Assembly (NCBI RefSeq): GCF_013408445.1
Contig: NZ_JACBZL010000001.1
Coordinates: 806,001 to 870,000 of the forward strand
Direction: 5' to 3'
DNA from: Corynebacterium tuberculostearicum
Lineage (GTDB): Bacteria > Actinomycetota > Actinomycetes > Mycobacteriales > Mycobacteriaceae
Length of the DNA stretch: 64,000 nucleotides
The position numbers and the translations under genes were made by a program. This document shows, piece after piece, positions 44,558 through 53,816 of this stretch; position 1 is the first letter of the stretch; each line of letters starts with the position of its first letter. Under the pieces are notes generated by a model. The model had not been told where the DNA came from, made no database searches, and worked only from the letters and a program-made list of their open reading frames with translations.

Positions 44558-46681
44558 TTAGTCCCTAGCCAGGGCCCTGGTCACATTCCCCACCACGGTA
44601 GCGCGAGAAACCTGCCCGGCAAGGTACACATTGACGATCATCGTCGCGCCCATAATCTCATGGCGCAGCCATACAAAGTCCGGCAATGCCTCTACCAAGT
44701 GCCCTAAAGCGCCGATGCGCTCGACCGTCCGGATGACCAAAATGCCGCCTACATCGAATGCCGCGGTGGTCACCTCCCCTGCTATGGCCGGCAGCTCCGT
44801 ATAAGTTCGTGAGTTATAGGACTGAATAAACCTTATCTCCTGCGCTGCCTCCTTTAGGGTCTGTTGCACCGTGCGGATAAAGAACTCCGCCTTATAGGCA
44901 CCGTCCTCCTCGCGAACGATATTCGCCCGCACGATGGTCCACCCCAGCGCCGATAGCAAAGCGAAGATGCGCTTTAGCTCCCCTTGAGAGGTACCGCACC
45001 ACGACACGCTGACTTCTTGGTCTTCCCAATCCACTTTGAGCGCAACGCCTTCGCTAGATAGCGGTACATGCATAGCAGGGCGGCTGAGAACACGTGGTTT
45101 GAGCGCCTCTAGTGCCCGCGCAACGATCAGCTTCTGTGCTTGTTCCACTCGCAGTGTCCACACGCCCGGCCCGGTCGATTGGGCATCAGCCTCAGCCAAA
45201 ACCGCTAACAGGGATATAGTCAGCTGGTCATAATGTGCGGCAGCCAAGAGGGCGTCGCGAGCGTCATCGGAAGCCGGGTCCATCGTCGCCGCTAACCGCG
45301 CCAAGGTGGTATGTTCTGCCACCAGGGTTTGGGCGCGCGACCTATCGGCAACACTCAACCGCATACGGGCTGCCTGGCGGGTAATCATCTCCGCACCCAC
45401 TTGGGCATGAGGTCGCCCGTAGCCCTTGCCTATGTCATGGTAAAGCGCGGCCAGCAGCAATAAATCCGGACGAGCCACCGACGTACGCACCTGCGCGCAC
45501 CGCGTTACCGTTGCGATGAGATGATGGTCCACTGCATGGACGTGGCTGCGCTCGCGCGGCAACAAGCCGCGCACATGCCCCCATTCTGGGACTAAGCGCT
45601 CCCACAGGCCATAGCGGTCCAAATCCTGTATGACGCGCGGCGTGCATCGCGGGGAGGACAAAATAGCGAAGAAATCATCCACCGCTGCCCGCGGCCAGCG
45701 TGGCGGCAGCTCGGGCAGTTCTTGGAGCTGGTGCCACGTGGTCTCGGCGATGATATATCCCGTGCGTGCCGCGGCAGCCGCCACGCGGGTGAGCAGCCAC
45801 GGGTCCTCTACATTTGGATTGCGGGAAAGGAAAATGTTGCCGCCCTCGGACACCACGTCCACATCGAGCGGGCGGCGCCGACCCCGGCCGGCCACTGAAG
45901 CATTGCGACCTAGCACCCCACGGGCGGTAGCAAGGCCGCGCTCCACCGCCTTATTAATCGTGGCCGCAGCGCTGACCAAAGCCGCTGTCAAGGCATAACG
46001 GCTTTCAAACCCCAGGTCCGCAGCTACATCCGCGGCGAACTCGGGATCCAAGATATCCCGGTGGCGCCGGGCTGTGACGTGCAGGAGCGTGCGGGCGTCG
46101 AGAAGCAGCCGCTGCTCAACGTCCAAATCTGGAAAGTCGCACAAGTTGCCTAAAGCCATCGCGCGCAAGAGCTGAATATCGCGCAATCCCCCGCGCCCAT
46201 TTTTCAAGTCCGGGTTCGTCATCGCTGCCACAGCGCCCGAACGCTTCCACCGGGTAATCGCGGTATCCAAGAAATCATCAAAGCCGCGCTGCAGCTGGCG
46301 CCGCCACGCCGCGAGCAATTGCGCCCGCGCCTCATCCACCAGAACCTTGCGCCCTGCTACAAAGGCCAGATCCAATTGGGCAAAGCCGGCAGAGGCATCT
46401 TCTGCGGCAATCGCCCCGCACTCTTGTGGGGTGCGCAGGGCATAATCCAGGCGGTACTTGGCATCCCACACGGGGTACCACAGCTGCTCCACCAAAGCCG
46501 GGTCTGGCCCGTGACCTTCCGGATAGATGAGGATGACATCAATATCCGAGTGCGGAGTCATCTCATTGCGCGCAAAGGATCCGGTGGCAGCGAGCGCTGT
46601 TCCCGGTGGAAGCTCAAGACTGCGCAATACACGAAGCGCCGAGGCATGGGCCTCGGCGCGAATCTGTGCGGCGGTATGCAT
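44558..46681 (-). CDS. glnD: PII uridylyl/adenylyltransferase GlnD
   Basis: 707 aa. N-terminal nucleotidyltransferase motif GSFARNEMTPHSDIDVIL (Gly-Ser, Asp-x-Asp), HD phosphohydrolase motif ALYHDIGKGYGRPH, and two C-terminal ACT-like domains. Shorter than enterobacterial GlnD (~890 aa), as in corynebacteria, where the enzyme adenylylates GlnK under nitrogen limitation. Six bp downstream of glnK in one operon. Confidence 0.93.
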   Translation of the reverse strand: MHTAAQIRAEAHASALRVLRSLELPPGTALAATGSFARNEMTPHSDIDVILIYPEGHGPDPALVEQLWYPVWDAKYRLDYALRTPQECGAIAAEDASAGFAQLDLAFVAGRKVLVDEARAQLLAAWRRQLQRGFDDFLDTAITRWKRSGAVAAMTNPDLKNGRGGLRDIQLLRAMALGNLCDFPDLDVEQRLLLDARTLLHVTARRHRDILDPEFAADVAADLGFESRYALTAALVSAAATINKAVERGLATARGVLGRNASVAGRGRRRPLDVDVVSEGGNIFLSRNPNVEDPWLLTRVAAAAARTGYIIAETTWHQLQELPELPPRWPRAAVDDFFAILSSPRCTPRVIQDLDRYGLWERLVPEWGHVRGLLPRERSHVHAVDHHLIATVTRCAQVRTSVARPDLLLLAALYHDIGKGYGRPHAQVGAEMITRQAARMRLSVADRSRAQTLVAEHTTLARLAATMDPASDDARDALLAAAHYDQLTISLLAVLAEADAQSTGPGVWTLRVEQAQKLIVARALEALKPRVLSRPAMHVPLSSEGVALKVDWEDQEVSVSWCGTSQGELKRIFALLSALGWTIVRANIVREEDGAYKAEFFIRTVQQTLKEAAQEIRFIQSYNSRTYTELPAIAGEVTTAAFDVGGILVIRTVERIGALGHLVEALPDFVWLRHEIMGATMIVNVYLAGQVSRATVVGNVTRALARD

Positions 46682-46687
46682 GCGGGC

Positions 46688-47038
<351 letters not shown>

Positions 47039-47180
47039 CTAACTCTTCGGGGCGGGTCTAGAGGCACCGAATAATGTGCACCCATTCTAGCCCGAGCACG
47101 GCAACTGCTGTGCAACTTTTTCCACATTGCGTATTCAGAGCGTTGGTGGGTTCAGAAGACCCCCTGTGCAACCAGAAAAG

Positions 47181-47236
47181 CGGCGAGCTGTTCTGTCTTC
47201 CCCGCAGCCACGCGCAGGAGCAGAACAAGCTCGCCG
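47181..47236 (-). terminator. Terminator downstream of mrpG
   Basis: cggcgagctgttctg / cagaacaagctcgccg stem (one bulge); leftward reading ends GCTTTTCTGG. It isolates the Mrp operon from glnK. Confidence 0.8.
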
Positions 47237-47256
47237 CCAGAAGGCGCTGGAGCTGA

Positions 47257-47625
47257 CTAGATATCGTCTTCCTCTGCTTGCACGGTCTGAATTTCCTTAT
47301 TGTTGTGCTTGGCGTGTTTGACATCGGTGACAGTTACGCCATAGATGGAACGGCCCAGATAAAAGGAACCTACCGAGCCGATGATCCATACACCGAAGCA
47401 GGCGATCAGTGCCTGGATGAGCAGCCACAGCGAAAAGCCATCGCGGCCAAAATCTACGACCAGCTTGGCCACGATAATCAGCGGTACCGCAAGTCCCACA
47501 GTGGGGCCCAGCAGGTTGGCCCGGGTCAAGGCATCGGGCGCTCGCCACAGAGACACCACCGTAGCGACCACCAAGAGCGTAGCGATGATAAGCAGAACCG
47601 AGGCGATAATTTCAGAAATGGCCAT
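47257..47625 (-). CDS. mrpG: Mrp antiporter subunit G
   Basis: 122 aa, three hydrophobic segments (IASVLLIIATLLVVATVVSLW, PTVGLAVPLIIVAKLV, LWLLIQALIACFGVWIIG), matching MnhG/MrpG plus a hydrophilic C-terminal tail of ~30 residues. Last gene of the operon; required for assembly of the antiporter complex. Confidence 0.85.
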   Translation of the reverse strand: MAISEIIASVLLIIATLLVVATVVSLWRAPDALTRANLLGPTVGLAVPLIIVAKLVVDFGRDGFSLWLLIQALIACFGVWIIGSVGSFYLGRSIYGVTVTDVKHAKHNNKEIQTVQAEEDDI

Positions 47626-47628
47626 GGT

Positions 47629-47919
47629 TTATCGCCTGCCCTTCGAAATGATGCGGGCCATCGATAGCGTCGGTAGCACACCGGCGGCAATGGCTCCAAG
47701 GAGTGCAATGTAATACGCCATCGGGGCGTTATTGGTCATCGACCACGCCAAATACATGCAGATCATGCCGTAGAAAACGATATCCGAGGTAATGGCGCGG
47801 GTGAGCTCATCGCGCGTGCGAAGCGCCAGCAGCACGCCGCACCACGTGGCGACGCCCATGATGAATACGCATACAAATACGACCCAGCCGAACGGGGACA
47901 ATGTGGCAAAGTCAATCAT
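47629..47919 (-). CDS. mrpF: Mrp antiporter subunit F
   Basis: 96 aa, three membrane segments, with LRTRDELTRAITSDIVFYGMI, typical of MrpF/MnhF. Three-base gap to mrpG; overlaps mrpE by 4 nt. Confidence 0.85.
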   Translation of the reverse strand: MIDFATLSPFGWVVFVCVFIMGVATWCGVLLALRTRDELTRAITSDIVFYGMICMYLAWSMTNNAPMAYYIALLGAIAAGVLPTLSMARIISKGRR

Positions 47920-48449
47920 CGCTCGGTCTCCTTTCTGCGTTGTACGTTGCGGGCGCGGCGCTTTGGCTTTTCGACGTCCGCTTCGCTTTCTGAAAGCGGA
48001 GTGTCCTCCGCCCGTGCCAAGTCAGGCGAGCGCATATAACGACCGACGGACTCGAGCGGATACTCGTAGAAAGCCTCATCCAATTCTGTAGTCTCCCCTT
48101 GACCCGGGACGCCGTAATCGATGTCCTTAACCCGCGGGGCGAGGCGCTGTTCCATATCAGCAAGATCAGCGACGATTCCCGCCGGGTCAGATCCTTGGAC
48201 TGCCTGTACTAGCACGATGCGGGGCAGCCCCTTGCGGGGCGGTTCGCGCAAACCGAGTGAGAGCGTGCCCGGGGTTGCGGTAATGGAAGACGTAAACCAG
48301 AAGATCTCCCAGGCGCTAGTCACGCGCAGTGGGTAACGAATGATAACTGGGTTATATTCGTTATCCGGTTTGAAGGCCGCCAGTGCCAAGCTAATGCCGG
48401 CGACGAAAATCTCCTTGATGAGCCACAATGCATACACAATTGCGTTCAT
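47916..48449 (-). CDS. mrpE: Mrp antiporter subunit E
   Basis: 177 aa: two to three N-terminal hydrophobic segments, FKPDNEYNPVIIRYPLRV and the SLGLREPP/VLVQAVQGSDPAGIVADLADMEQRLAP stretch typical of MrpE, with a charged C-terminal tail not found in Bacillus MrpE. ATG adjoins the mrpD stop. Confidence 0.85.
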   Translation of the reverse strand: MNAIVYALWLIKEIFVAGISLALAAFKPDNEYNPVIIRYPLRVTSAWEIFWFTSSITATPGTLSLGLREPPRKGLPRIVLVQAVQGSDPAGIVADLADMEQRLAPRVKDIDYGVPGQGETTELDEAFYEYPLESVGRYMRSPDLARAEDTPLSESEADVEKPKRRARNVQRRKETER

Positions 48450-49991
48450 TTAACGGCCCTCCTGGATTTCATCGATAGTGGGAACGGCAATCGGCTCGTC
48501 GCCCAAGACGGTTTCAGTATATGCGTTAGTGTCCAAAAGCTGCTCCGCTGCAGCATCCACGACATCGAGGACGATGCCGGAGAAGATGAACATGCACAGC
48601 GAACCAAGGATGAGAGCGGCGGATGGGGCCATGAGCTTTTTGCGGATGACCAGTTCATCCGGAACCTTGTCTTCCGGCAGTCCCTTGCCCCAAAAGACCT
48701 TGCGCCACACGCGCAGCATAGCCAAGAAGGCAGCGAAGGAAGCGATGATGATGGCCGCGATAGCAATCCAGGCCCAAGCACCGCCCACGCGGGCAACCTC
48801 GAAGACGATCATCAGCTTGCCCCACATTCCCGAGAACGGTGGGAAGCCCACGACGGAGAATGCACCGGCAGCGAAAATCCACGCGATGATGGGGTCGCGG
48901 CGAGCAAGGCCGGAAAGCTTGCTGAGCAAGCCAGTGCCGTAGGTCTCCTCAATGGCACCAGAGGCCAAAATCAGCGAACCAACGGTCAGCATGTGGTGAA
49001 TCGTGTACATGATGCCGGCTGCCAGTGCGCGACGTGGGTCATCAGAGGTAAACGCAAGCATGACCAAAATGAAGGGCATGCCGTTGAGCATCTGGTAGCC
49101 GAGGACGCGGCGGATGGAATTTTCCGCTAGGCCGCCGAAGGCGCCGATCATCATGGAGATAATCATGATGACGATGATCAACACATTCCAGCGCTGTTCC
49201 AGATCGAATAGCTGCACGTAGAGCCGGTAGAGCATGTAGACGGCCACTTTGGTGTGCAAGCCGGAAAACAGGCCCATCACCGCGGCCGAGGTCCCTGGGT
49301 AGGTGCGTGGCAGCCACGACTGCACGGGGAACACGCCGGCCTTGGCAGTAATCGCAATGAGGATCAAGCCTGCTGCCACGGTCACCGGCCCATTGCCTGC
49401 CGCTGCGCCCTTCAGCGCGCCCAGGTTGACCGCACCGGTAACCGAATACATATAACCCACGCCAACAACCAACAAGGTGGAGGCGAAAAGGTTAACCAAG
49501 ACGAAGGCACGGCCGGCTGCCAAGCGCGACCACGTACCAGACATGGTGATAAGGCCATAGGACGGCAGAAGCATGACCTCAATAAAGACGAAGAAGTTAA
49601 AGAGGTCGGCGGTGAGCAATGCACCGCACACACCAGTGATCAAGATCAGGGTGAGCGAAGGATAGTAGCGAGACTTAGTCTCTCCGCCCACAATGGCAAA
49701 CCAGTTGGCACCAAACGCGACGATCATCGTAGTAATGATCATCAACGCGGAGAAGGCATCCGCCGCAAACGGAATACCCACATTGCCTTGGTAGAGGCCA
49801 ACGGTATGGGCTACTACCCCATTGTTCATGGTGTAGATGAGCAGACCCAAGCCGGCGAAAATTCCAACGCCCGGGATGATAAGCATGATGGAATCGCGTA
49901 CCGCACGCCACGGTGCCAGCAGTGCGAAGGCCGCTGCAATCAGCGGGACCGCTGGAAATAGCGGAAGGAGTTGAGCTACAGCATCAGCCAT
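48450..49991 (-). CDS. mrpD: Mrp antiporter subunit D
   Basis: 513 aa, ~14 membrane helices; proton-conducting subunit related to NuoN/NuoM, with the conserved Lys/Glu in membrane helices (VFIEVMLLPSYGL, AGVFPVQSWLPRTYPGTSAAV). Forms the Na+/H+ exchange core with MrpA. Confidence 0.92.
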   Translation of the reverse strand: MADAVAQLLPLFPAVPLIAAAFALLAPWRAVRDSIMLIIPGVGIFAGLGLLIYTMNNGVVAHTVGLYQGNVGIPFAADAFSALMIITTMIVAFGANWFAIVGGETKSRYYPSLTLILITGVCGALLTADLFNFFVFIEVMLLPSYGLITMSGTWSRLAAGRAFVLVNLFASTLLVVGVGYMYSVTGAVNLGALKGAAAGNGPVTVAAGLILIAITAKAGVFPVQSWLPRTYPGTSAAVMGLFSGLHTKVAVYMLYRLYVQLFDLEQRWNVLIIVIMIISMMIGAFGGLAENSIRRVLGYQMLNGMPFILVMLAFTSDDPRRALAAGIMYTIHHMLTVGSLILASGAIEETYGTGLLSKLSGLARRDPIIAWIFAAGAFSVVGFPPFSGMWGKLMIVFEVARVGGAWAWIAIAAIIIASFAAFLAMLRVWRKVFWGKGLPEDKVPDELVIRKKLMAPSAALILGSLCMFIFSGIVLDVVDAAAEQLLDTNAYTETVLGDEPIAVPTIDEIQEGR

Positions 49992-50467
49992 TATTTGTCA
50001 TCCTCCTTCTGTTCAATTGCCCCGCGTTCTGCAACGGGAGTGTTGTGGTCAACCTGACCAATTCGGTCAAGCTGATTGGTGGATTCCTCCAAAATTTGGC
50101 GATTTTGGGCGTCGCGTCCCAAGGTCGAAAAGGCATGGTCGATGGTGTTGTCATCAACTGGTTCCACCACATCGGTGTCGTCGTTCTTGCCCATGGCCGC
50201 CATCGTCAACAAGATGGTCGAGGTTGCCATGGAAATAACAACGGCGGTCAGCACGAAGGCCTGCGGCAGCGGGTCGGCCATCTGATCGTGCGGAACCTGG
50301 GATGGGAAGGACTCTCCGCGGTAGGAATACACGCCCGTAGCCAGCAGCATCAGGTTGGCACCGTGACCAAAGGCCATCATGCCCAGCACGATGCGTACCA
50401 AGCCGCGCTGCTGAATGAGATAGACAGCACTGCCGATGAGCAAAGCAATAGTCAATGCAAGGATCAT
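49991..50467 (-). CDS. mrpC: Mrp antiporter subunit C
   Basis: 158 aa with three helices, related to NuoK (VYLIQQRGLVRIVLGMMAFGHGANLMLL, QAFVLTAVVISMATSTILL). The ~45-residue hydrophilic C-terminus is longer than in Bacillus. Its stop overlaps the mrpD start by 1 nt. Confidence 0.88.
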   Translation of the reverse strand: MILALTIALLIGSAVYLIQQRGLVRIVLGMMAFGHGANLMLLATGVYSYRGESFPSQVPHDQMADPLPQAFVLTAVVISMATSTILLTMAAMGKNDDTDVVEPVDDNTIDHAFSTLGRDAQNRQILEESTNQLDRIGQVDHNTPVAERGAIEQKEDDK

Positions 50468-53445
50468 TACTTCTCCCCTCCCCGGTTAGCCGCGGAGCGC
50501 TTATTCTTCCTCTTCGTCTTTGCTTCCGAAGGCGTCAGCAAGGCCAACGGATCGGTCGAAGGGTTGATCGGGTCTGGGTACGGATCGTCGACGTCTTCAA
50601 GCGAAATGCGTGGAGTCGTCGGCAGCGCGGAACCATCATCATGAACCCATGGCAAGAAGTCACGCTCCGTGCCTGGGCGCAGGTAGCCGCCCAACGCGTT
50701 AATCGCCATGGTCAACATACCCAGCACCGCTAGGTAGATGCCCAAGTCGAAGATGAGCGAGGTGGTCCAGTGTTGGCCAAAGGCTTCGGCATGGATTGCA
50801 GCCAAGAAGCCACCATTGCCAATGCCGTGGTGCAAGTAGCCTACAAAGCCGGCGATCAAGGCGGTGATGATGCCGATACCGGTCAGGTGAATCGGAGTCA
50901 TGCGGCCGAAAACAATTTCATCGGAGCCACGGGACAGATAGATAAGCCCGATTGCTGCACCCATGATCAGCGCCGCGGGGAAGCCGCCGCCGGAGGCATT
51001 GTGCCCGCGGAAGAAAACGATGACGGACATAATGACCAACAGCGGGATAACAACGTGCACGCCCTTGCGCAATGGCACGGAGTTCAGCTGGGACTGGCCA
51101 AACGGCGCTGGGCGTGTACCCGACTTGAATGGGAACCGCGGCAACGTCGTAGTGATTGCTGCAATAACCACCGCAGCCATGCCCAGTACGGAAAGCTCGC
51201 CCAAGGTATCGAGTGCACGGAACTCCACGATGATAGTAGCGACAACGTTGTCGCCGCCGGTGATGTCCGGAGCATTGTCCAGGTACCACATGGCCAAATC
51301 GGAGCGCTCGTGTCGGCCCATGAGTCCCCACACGCCTAGGAACGCAGCCACACCGGCCAAGACCGCAATGACGATGGAGCCGGTCTTGCGGGATTTGTTC
51401 TTCACCGGCTGGAAAGTTTCTGGCAGGTAGCGCAGCACCATCATCATGACGATGACGGACAGGGCCTCCACCATAAACTGCGTCAGCGCCACGTCAGGTG
51501 CGCCAAGCAGGAACATCTGCAGGGTCACGCCCGTGCCGGCAATGCCAATCATGATGGCACCGGTCAAGCGGTTCTGGGTGCGCACCAGCCCAAACATCGC
51601 TAGGGCGATGATGCCCAGTGGCAGCAGGTCCCATGGGTTATCCAGGCCAGCCACCCGTGGCTGCAGTGCTACCCCGTCGACGCCATCGCGAATGAGGGTG
51701 GTAGCTGCCAGCACGATAATCAAAATGACAATCGGCACCATATGGCGGGATGGATTATGCGAATCGGACATCTTGCCCAGGACGCGCCCCAACTGGGAGC
51801 AACCCTTCATCAGTGAATACAGCAAATCATTGCCGCTGCGCGGCATGAACTCGTGAGCTTCAAAGCTTGCCCACATCTTCTTGCGGGCAAAGATACCGGC
51901 AATACCGACGATGAGGACCACTAGCGAGATAAGGAAAGGAACGTTGAGCCCGTGCCAGAGGGCAAGGTGCGAATGATGCTCCAATCCCACGGCAGCCACT
52001 GCATCATCAATCGGGGCATTAAAGAGCCCAAGCACAAATACCAGCGGCAGGGACATAAAGCCCGGCAAAGCGGCGGGCAGCCAGAGCGACACGGGGGCTT
52101 CATGGACATGTCCCATATCGCGAGGACCGTCAAAGAAGGCGCCGAAGACAATCTTTGCGGAGTAAGTAAAGGTGAAAAAGGCACCGATACCAGCAACGAT
52201 GAGCAGGATTACCTGGCCCGCGCCGCCAATCGGGGCGTCCTCAAACGCCGTGAGCATTCCCTCTTTGGACACAAAGCCCAGAAGCGGTGGCACCGCAGCC
52301 ATCGAGGCCGCACCAATTACTACGGAGCCAAATGTCCACGGCATCTTATTCCACAGTGGTCCTAGGCGGCGAATATCGCGCGACCCAGCCTCGTGGTCGA
52401 TGACGCCAATGAGCATAAACAACGAGGACTTAAACAGCGCGTGCGCCAGAGTGTGGACCAACGCTGCAGCGATAGCGAACGGGGTACCCACGCCAATGGT
52501 GGCAACAATCCAGCCCAGATGGGAGACGGTGGAATAGGCCGTAAGCTTTTTCAGATCCGTCTTCTGCACTGCAAATACCGCGGACATCACCGCGGTGCCC
52601 ATGCCTACGACGATGAGCAACCAATTCCACACCGCCACATCGTGGAAGATGGTGGAAAAACGAATAAGCAGGTACACACCGGCCTTGACCACCGCTGCTG
52701 CGTGAAGGAAGGCCGATACCGGGGTGGCGGCGGCCATAGCCTCTGGCAACCAGAAATGGAATGGGAACTGTGCCGCCTTAGTAAAGGCGGACGCCGCAAT
52801 CAACACGGCTACGGCTGCCGTTATCCCTGGGCGTTCCGTCCATACAGGGGACGCCAAGATATCAGAAATGGTAGTCGATCCGGTCACCGTCGCGGCGATA
52901 CCCAAGCCGGTCAGCAGGGTCAATCCACCAATAAAAGTCAGGATCAGTGTGCGCTGCGAACCAGCCTCGCCGCCTGAACCGGAGCGAGCAATCAACATAA
53001 ACGAAGCCAAGGAGACTAGCTCCCAGGCAAGGAACAAAACCACCACGTCGTTGGCCAGAACCAGCAACAAGATGGACAGCGTGAACGCTGTCATCAAGGT
53101 ATAAAAGCTGGTGTTGCCCTCATTCTTGGGCAAATAGGCCGCCGAATACGTGAAAACGACGGCGCCAATGACCAGCGCCAACATAGCGAAGAAGATGCTC
53201 AACGCGTCCCCGCGGAGAGCAAAACTTACGTCGACGCCTGGTGCGATGAAATCACGCACCCAAGTGGCGTGGAAACTTAATTCCTCCCCGGCTGCAATGG
53301 CAGGAAATTCCTTGGCGATGAGGACCGCTGCAATAAGAAAAAGGCCAGCTAGTGGATAGCCTGCCTTTCGGTCAATAACCTTTACGGTTACCGGTGCCAA
53401 GATCACTGCCAGCGCCGCGAGGAGGACTGCATAAAGTAGCGTCAC
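50467..53445 (-). CDS. mrpA: Mrp antiporter subunit A fused to subunit B
   Basis: 992 aa. The first ~800 residues are MrpA, related to NuoL, with ~20 helices (ELVSLASFMLIARSG, KAAQFPFHFWLPEAMAAATPVSAFLHAAAVVKAGVYLL). From ~residue 820 comes an MrpB (MnhB) domain: VFFRGHNASGGGFPAALI, SLIFDLGIYLAVLGML. No separate mrpB gene exists. GTG at 53445; GAGG lies upstream. Catalyses Na+(Li+)/H+ exchange with subunits C-G. First gene of the operon. Confidence 0.93.
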   Translation of the reverse strand: MTLLYAVLLAALAVILAPVTVKVIDRKAGYPLAGLFLIAAVLIAKEFPAIAAGEELSFHATWVRDFIAPGVDVSFALRGDALSIFFAMLALVIGAVVFTYSAAYLPKNEGNTSFYTLMTAFTLSILLLVLANDVVVLFLAWELVSLASFMLIARSGSGGEAGSQRTLILTFIGGLTLLTGLGIAATVTGSTTISDILASPVWTERPGITAAVAVLIAASAFTKAAQFPFHFWLPEAMAAATPVSAFLHAAAVVKAGVYLLIRFSTIFHDVAVWNWLLIVVGMGTAVMSAVFAVQKTDLKKLTAYSTVSHLGWIVATIGVGTPFAIAAALVHTLAHALFKSSLFMLIGVIDHEAGSRDIRRLGPLWNKMPWTFGSVVIGAASMAAVPPLLGFVSKEGMLTAFEDAPIGGAGQVILLIVAGIGAFFTFTYSAKIVFGAFFDGPRDMGHVHEAPVSLWLPAALPGFMSLPLVFVLGLFNAPIDDAVAAVGLEHHSHLALWHGLNVPFLISLVVLIVGIAGIFARKKMWASFEAHEFMPRSGNDLLYSLMKGCSQLGRVLGKMSDSHNPSRHMVPIVILIIVLAATTLIRDGVDGVALQPRVAGLDNPWDLLPLGIIALAMFGLVRTQNRLTGAIMIGIAGTGVTLQMFLLGAPDVALTQFMVEALSVIVMMMVLRYLPETFQPVKNKSRKTGSIVIAVLAGVAAFLGVWGLMGRHERSDLAMWYLDNAPDITGGDNVVATIIVEFRALDTLGELSVLGMAAVVIAAITTTLPRFPFKSGTRPAPFGQSQLNSVPLRKGVHVVIPLLVIMSVIVFFRGHNASGGGFPAALIMGAAIGLIYLSRGSDEIVFGRMTPIHLTGIGIITALIAGFVGYLHHGIGNGGFLAAIHAEAFGQHWTTSLIFDLGIYLAVLGMLTMAINALGGYLRPGTERDFLPWVHDDGSALPTTPRISLEDVDDPYPDPINPSTDPLALLTPSEAKTKRKNKRSAANRGGEK

Positions 53446-53476
53446 GAAATACTTGCCTCACGAACCTTGGTCTAGG

Positions 53477-53499
53477 TTTAATGCGAATTTCGCATTAAA
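53477..53499. promoter_or_regulatory. Perfect 23-bp palindrome upstream of mrpA
   Basis: TTTAATGCGAA-T-TTCGCATTAAA, 11-bp arms around one base, ending ~32 bp before the mrpA GTG. Position overlaps the expected core promoter, so an operator is likely; the regulator is not recognised. Confidence 0.6.
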
Positions 53500-53816
53500 T
53501 ACAGCCCTTTCAGGCTACCATTCCCGCCAAGGTCAAACCACATTGCAGCATTCCCCTACGCTACGTAAAAGGCAAGCACAACCGTCACAATTACGCTCGC
53601 AGGCAGAGAATTCACAGGCGCTCAGCAGGACTTATTCCCGCGCCAATTGCATAGGACTTTTTGCATAGTCTGCGAACCGACAGCGAGATGAGAGCGAAAA
53701 GAATTCGCGAGATTGTTGCACGCTATCACTCGCCCATGAAAACAAAGGACTCCCCCAGCACACCGTGGCGCACGTACGTGACACCTGATATGCAGGGGGA
53801 GTTGCAAGGTTGGCTG
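53500..53816. other. Intergenic region between ftsY and mrpA
   Basis: About 317 bp with no convincing gene on either strand. Contains the ftsY terminator (53749-53802), the upstream region of mrpA and otherwise nothing recognised. Confidence 0.5.
53749..53802 (-). terminator. Terminator downstream of ftsY
   Basis: actccccc / gggggagt stem enclosing a second self-pairing segment; leftward reading ends CCTTTGTTTTC. Confidence 0.6.

Noticed and set aside
53500..53740. Possible small RNA or tRNA in the mrpA-ftsY gap
   Set aside because: No cloverleaf, no T-loop sequence and no conserved stem beyond the ftsY terminator.
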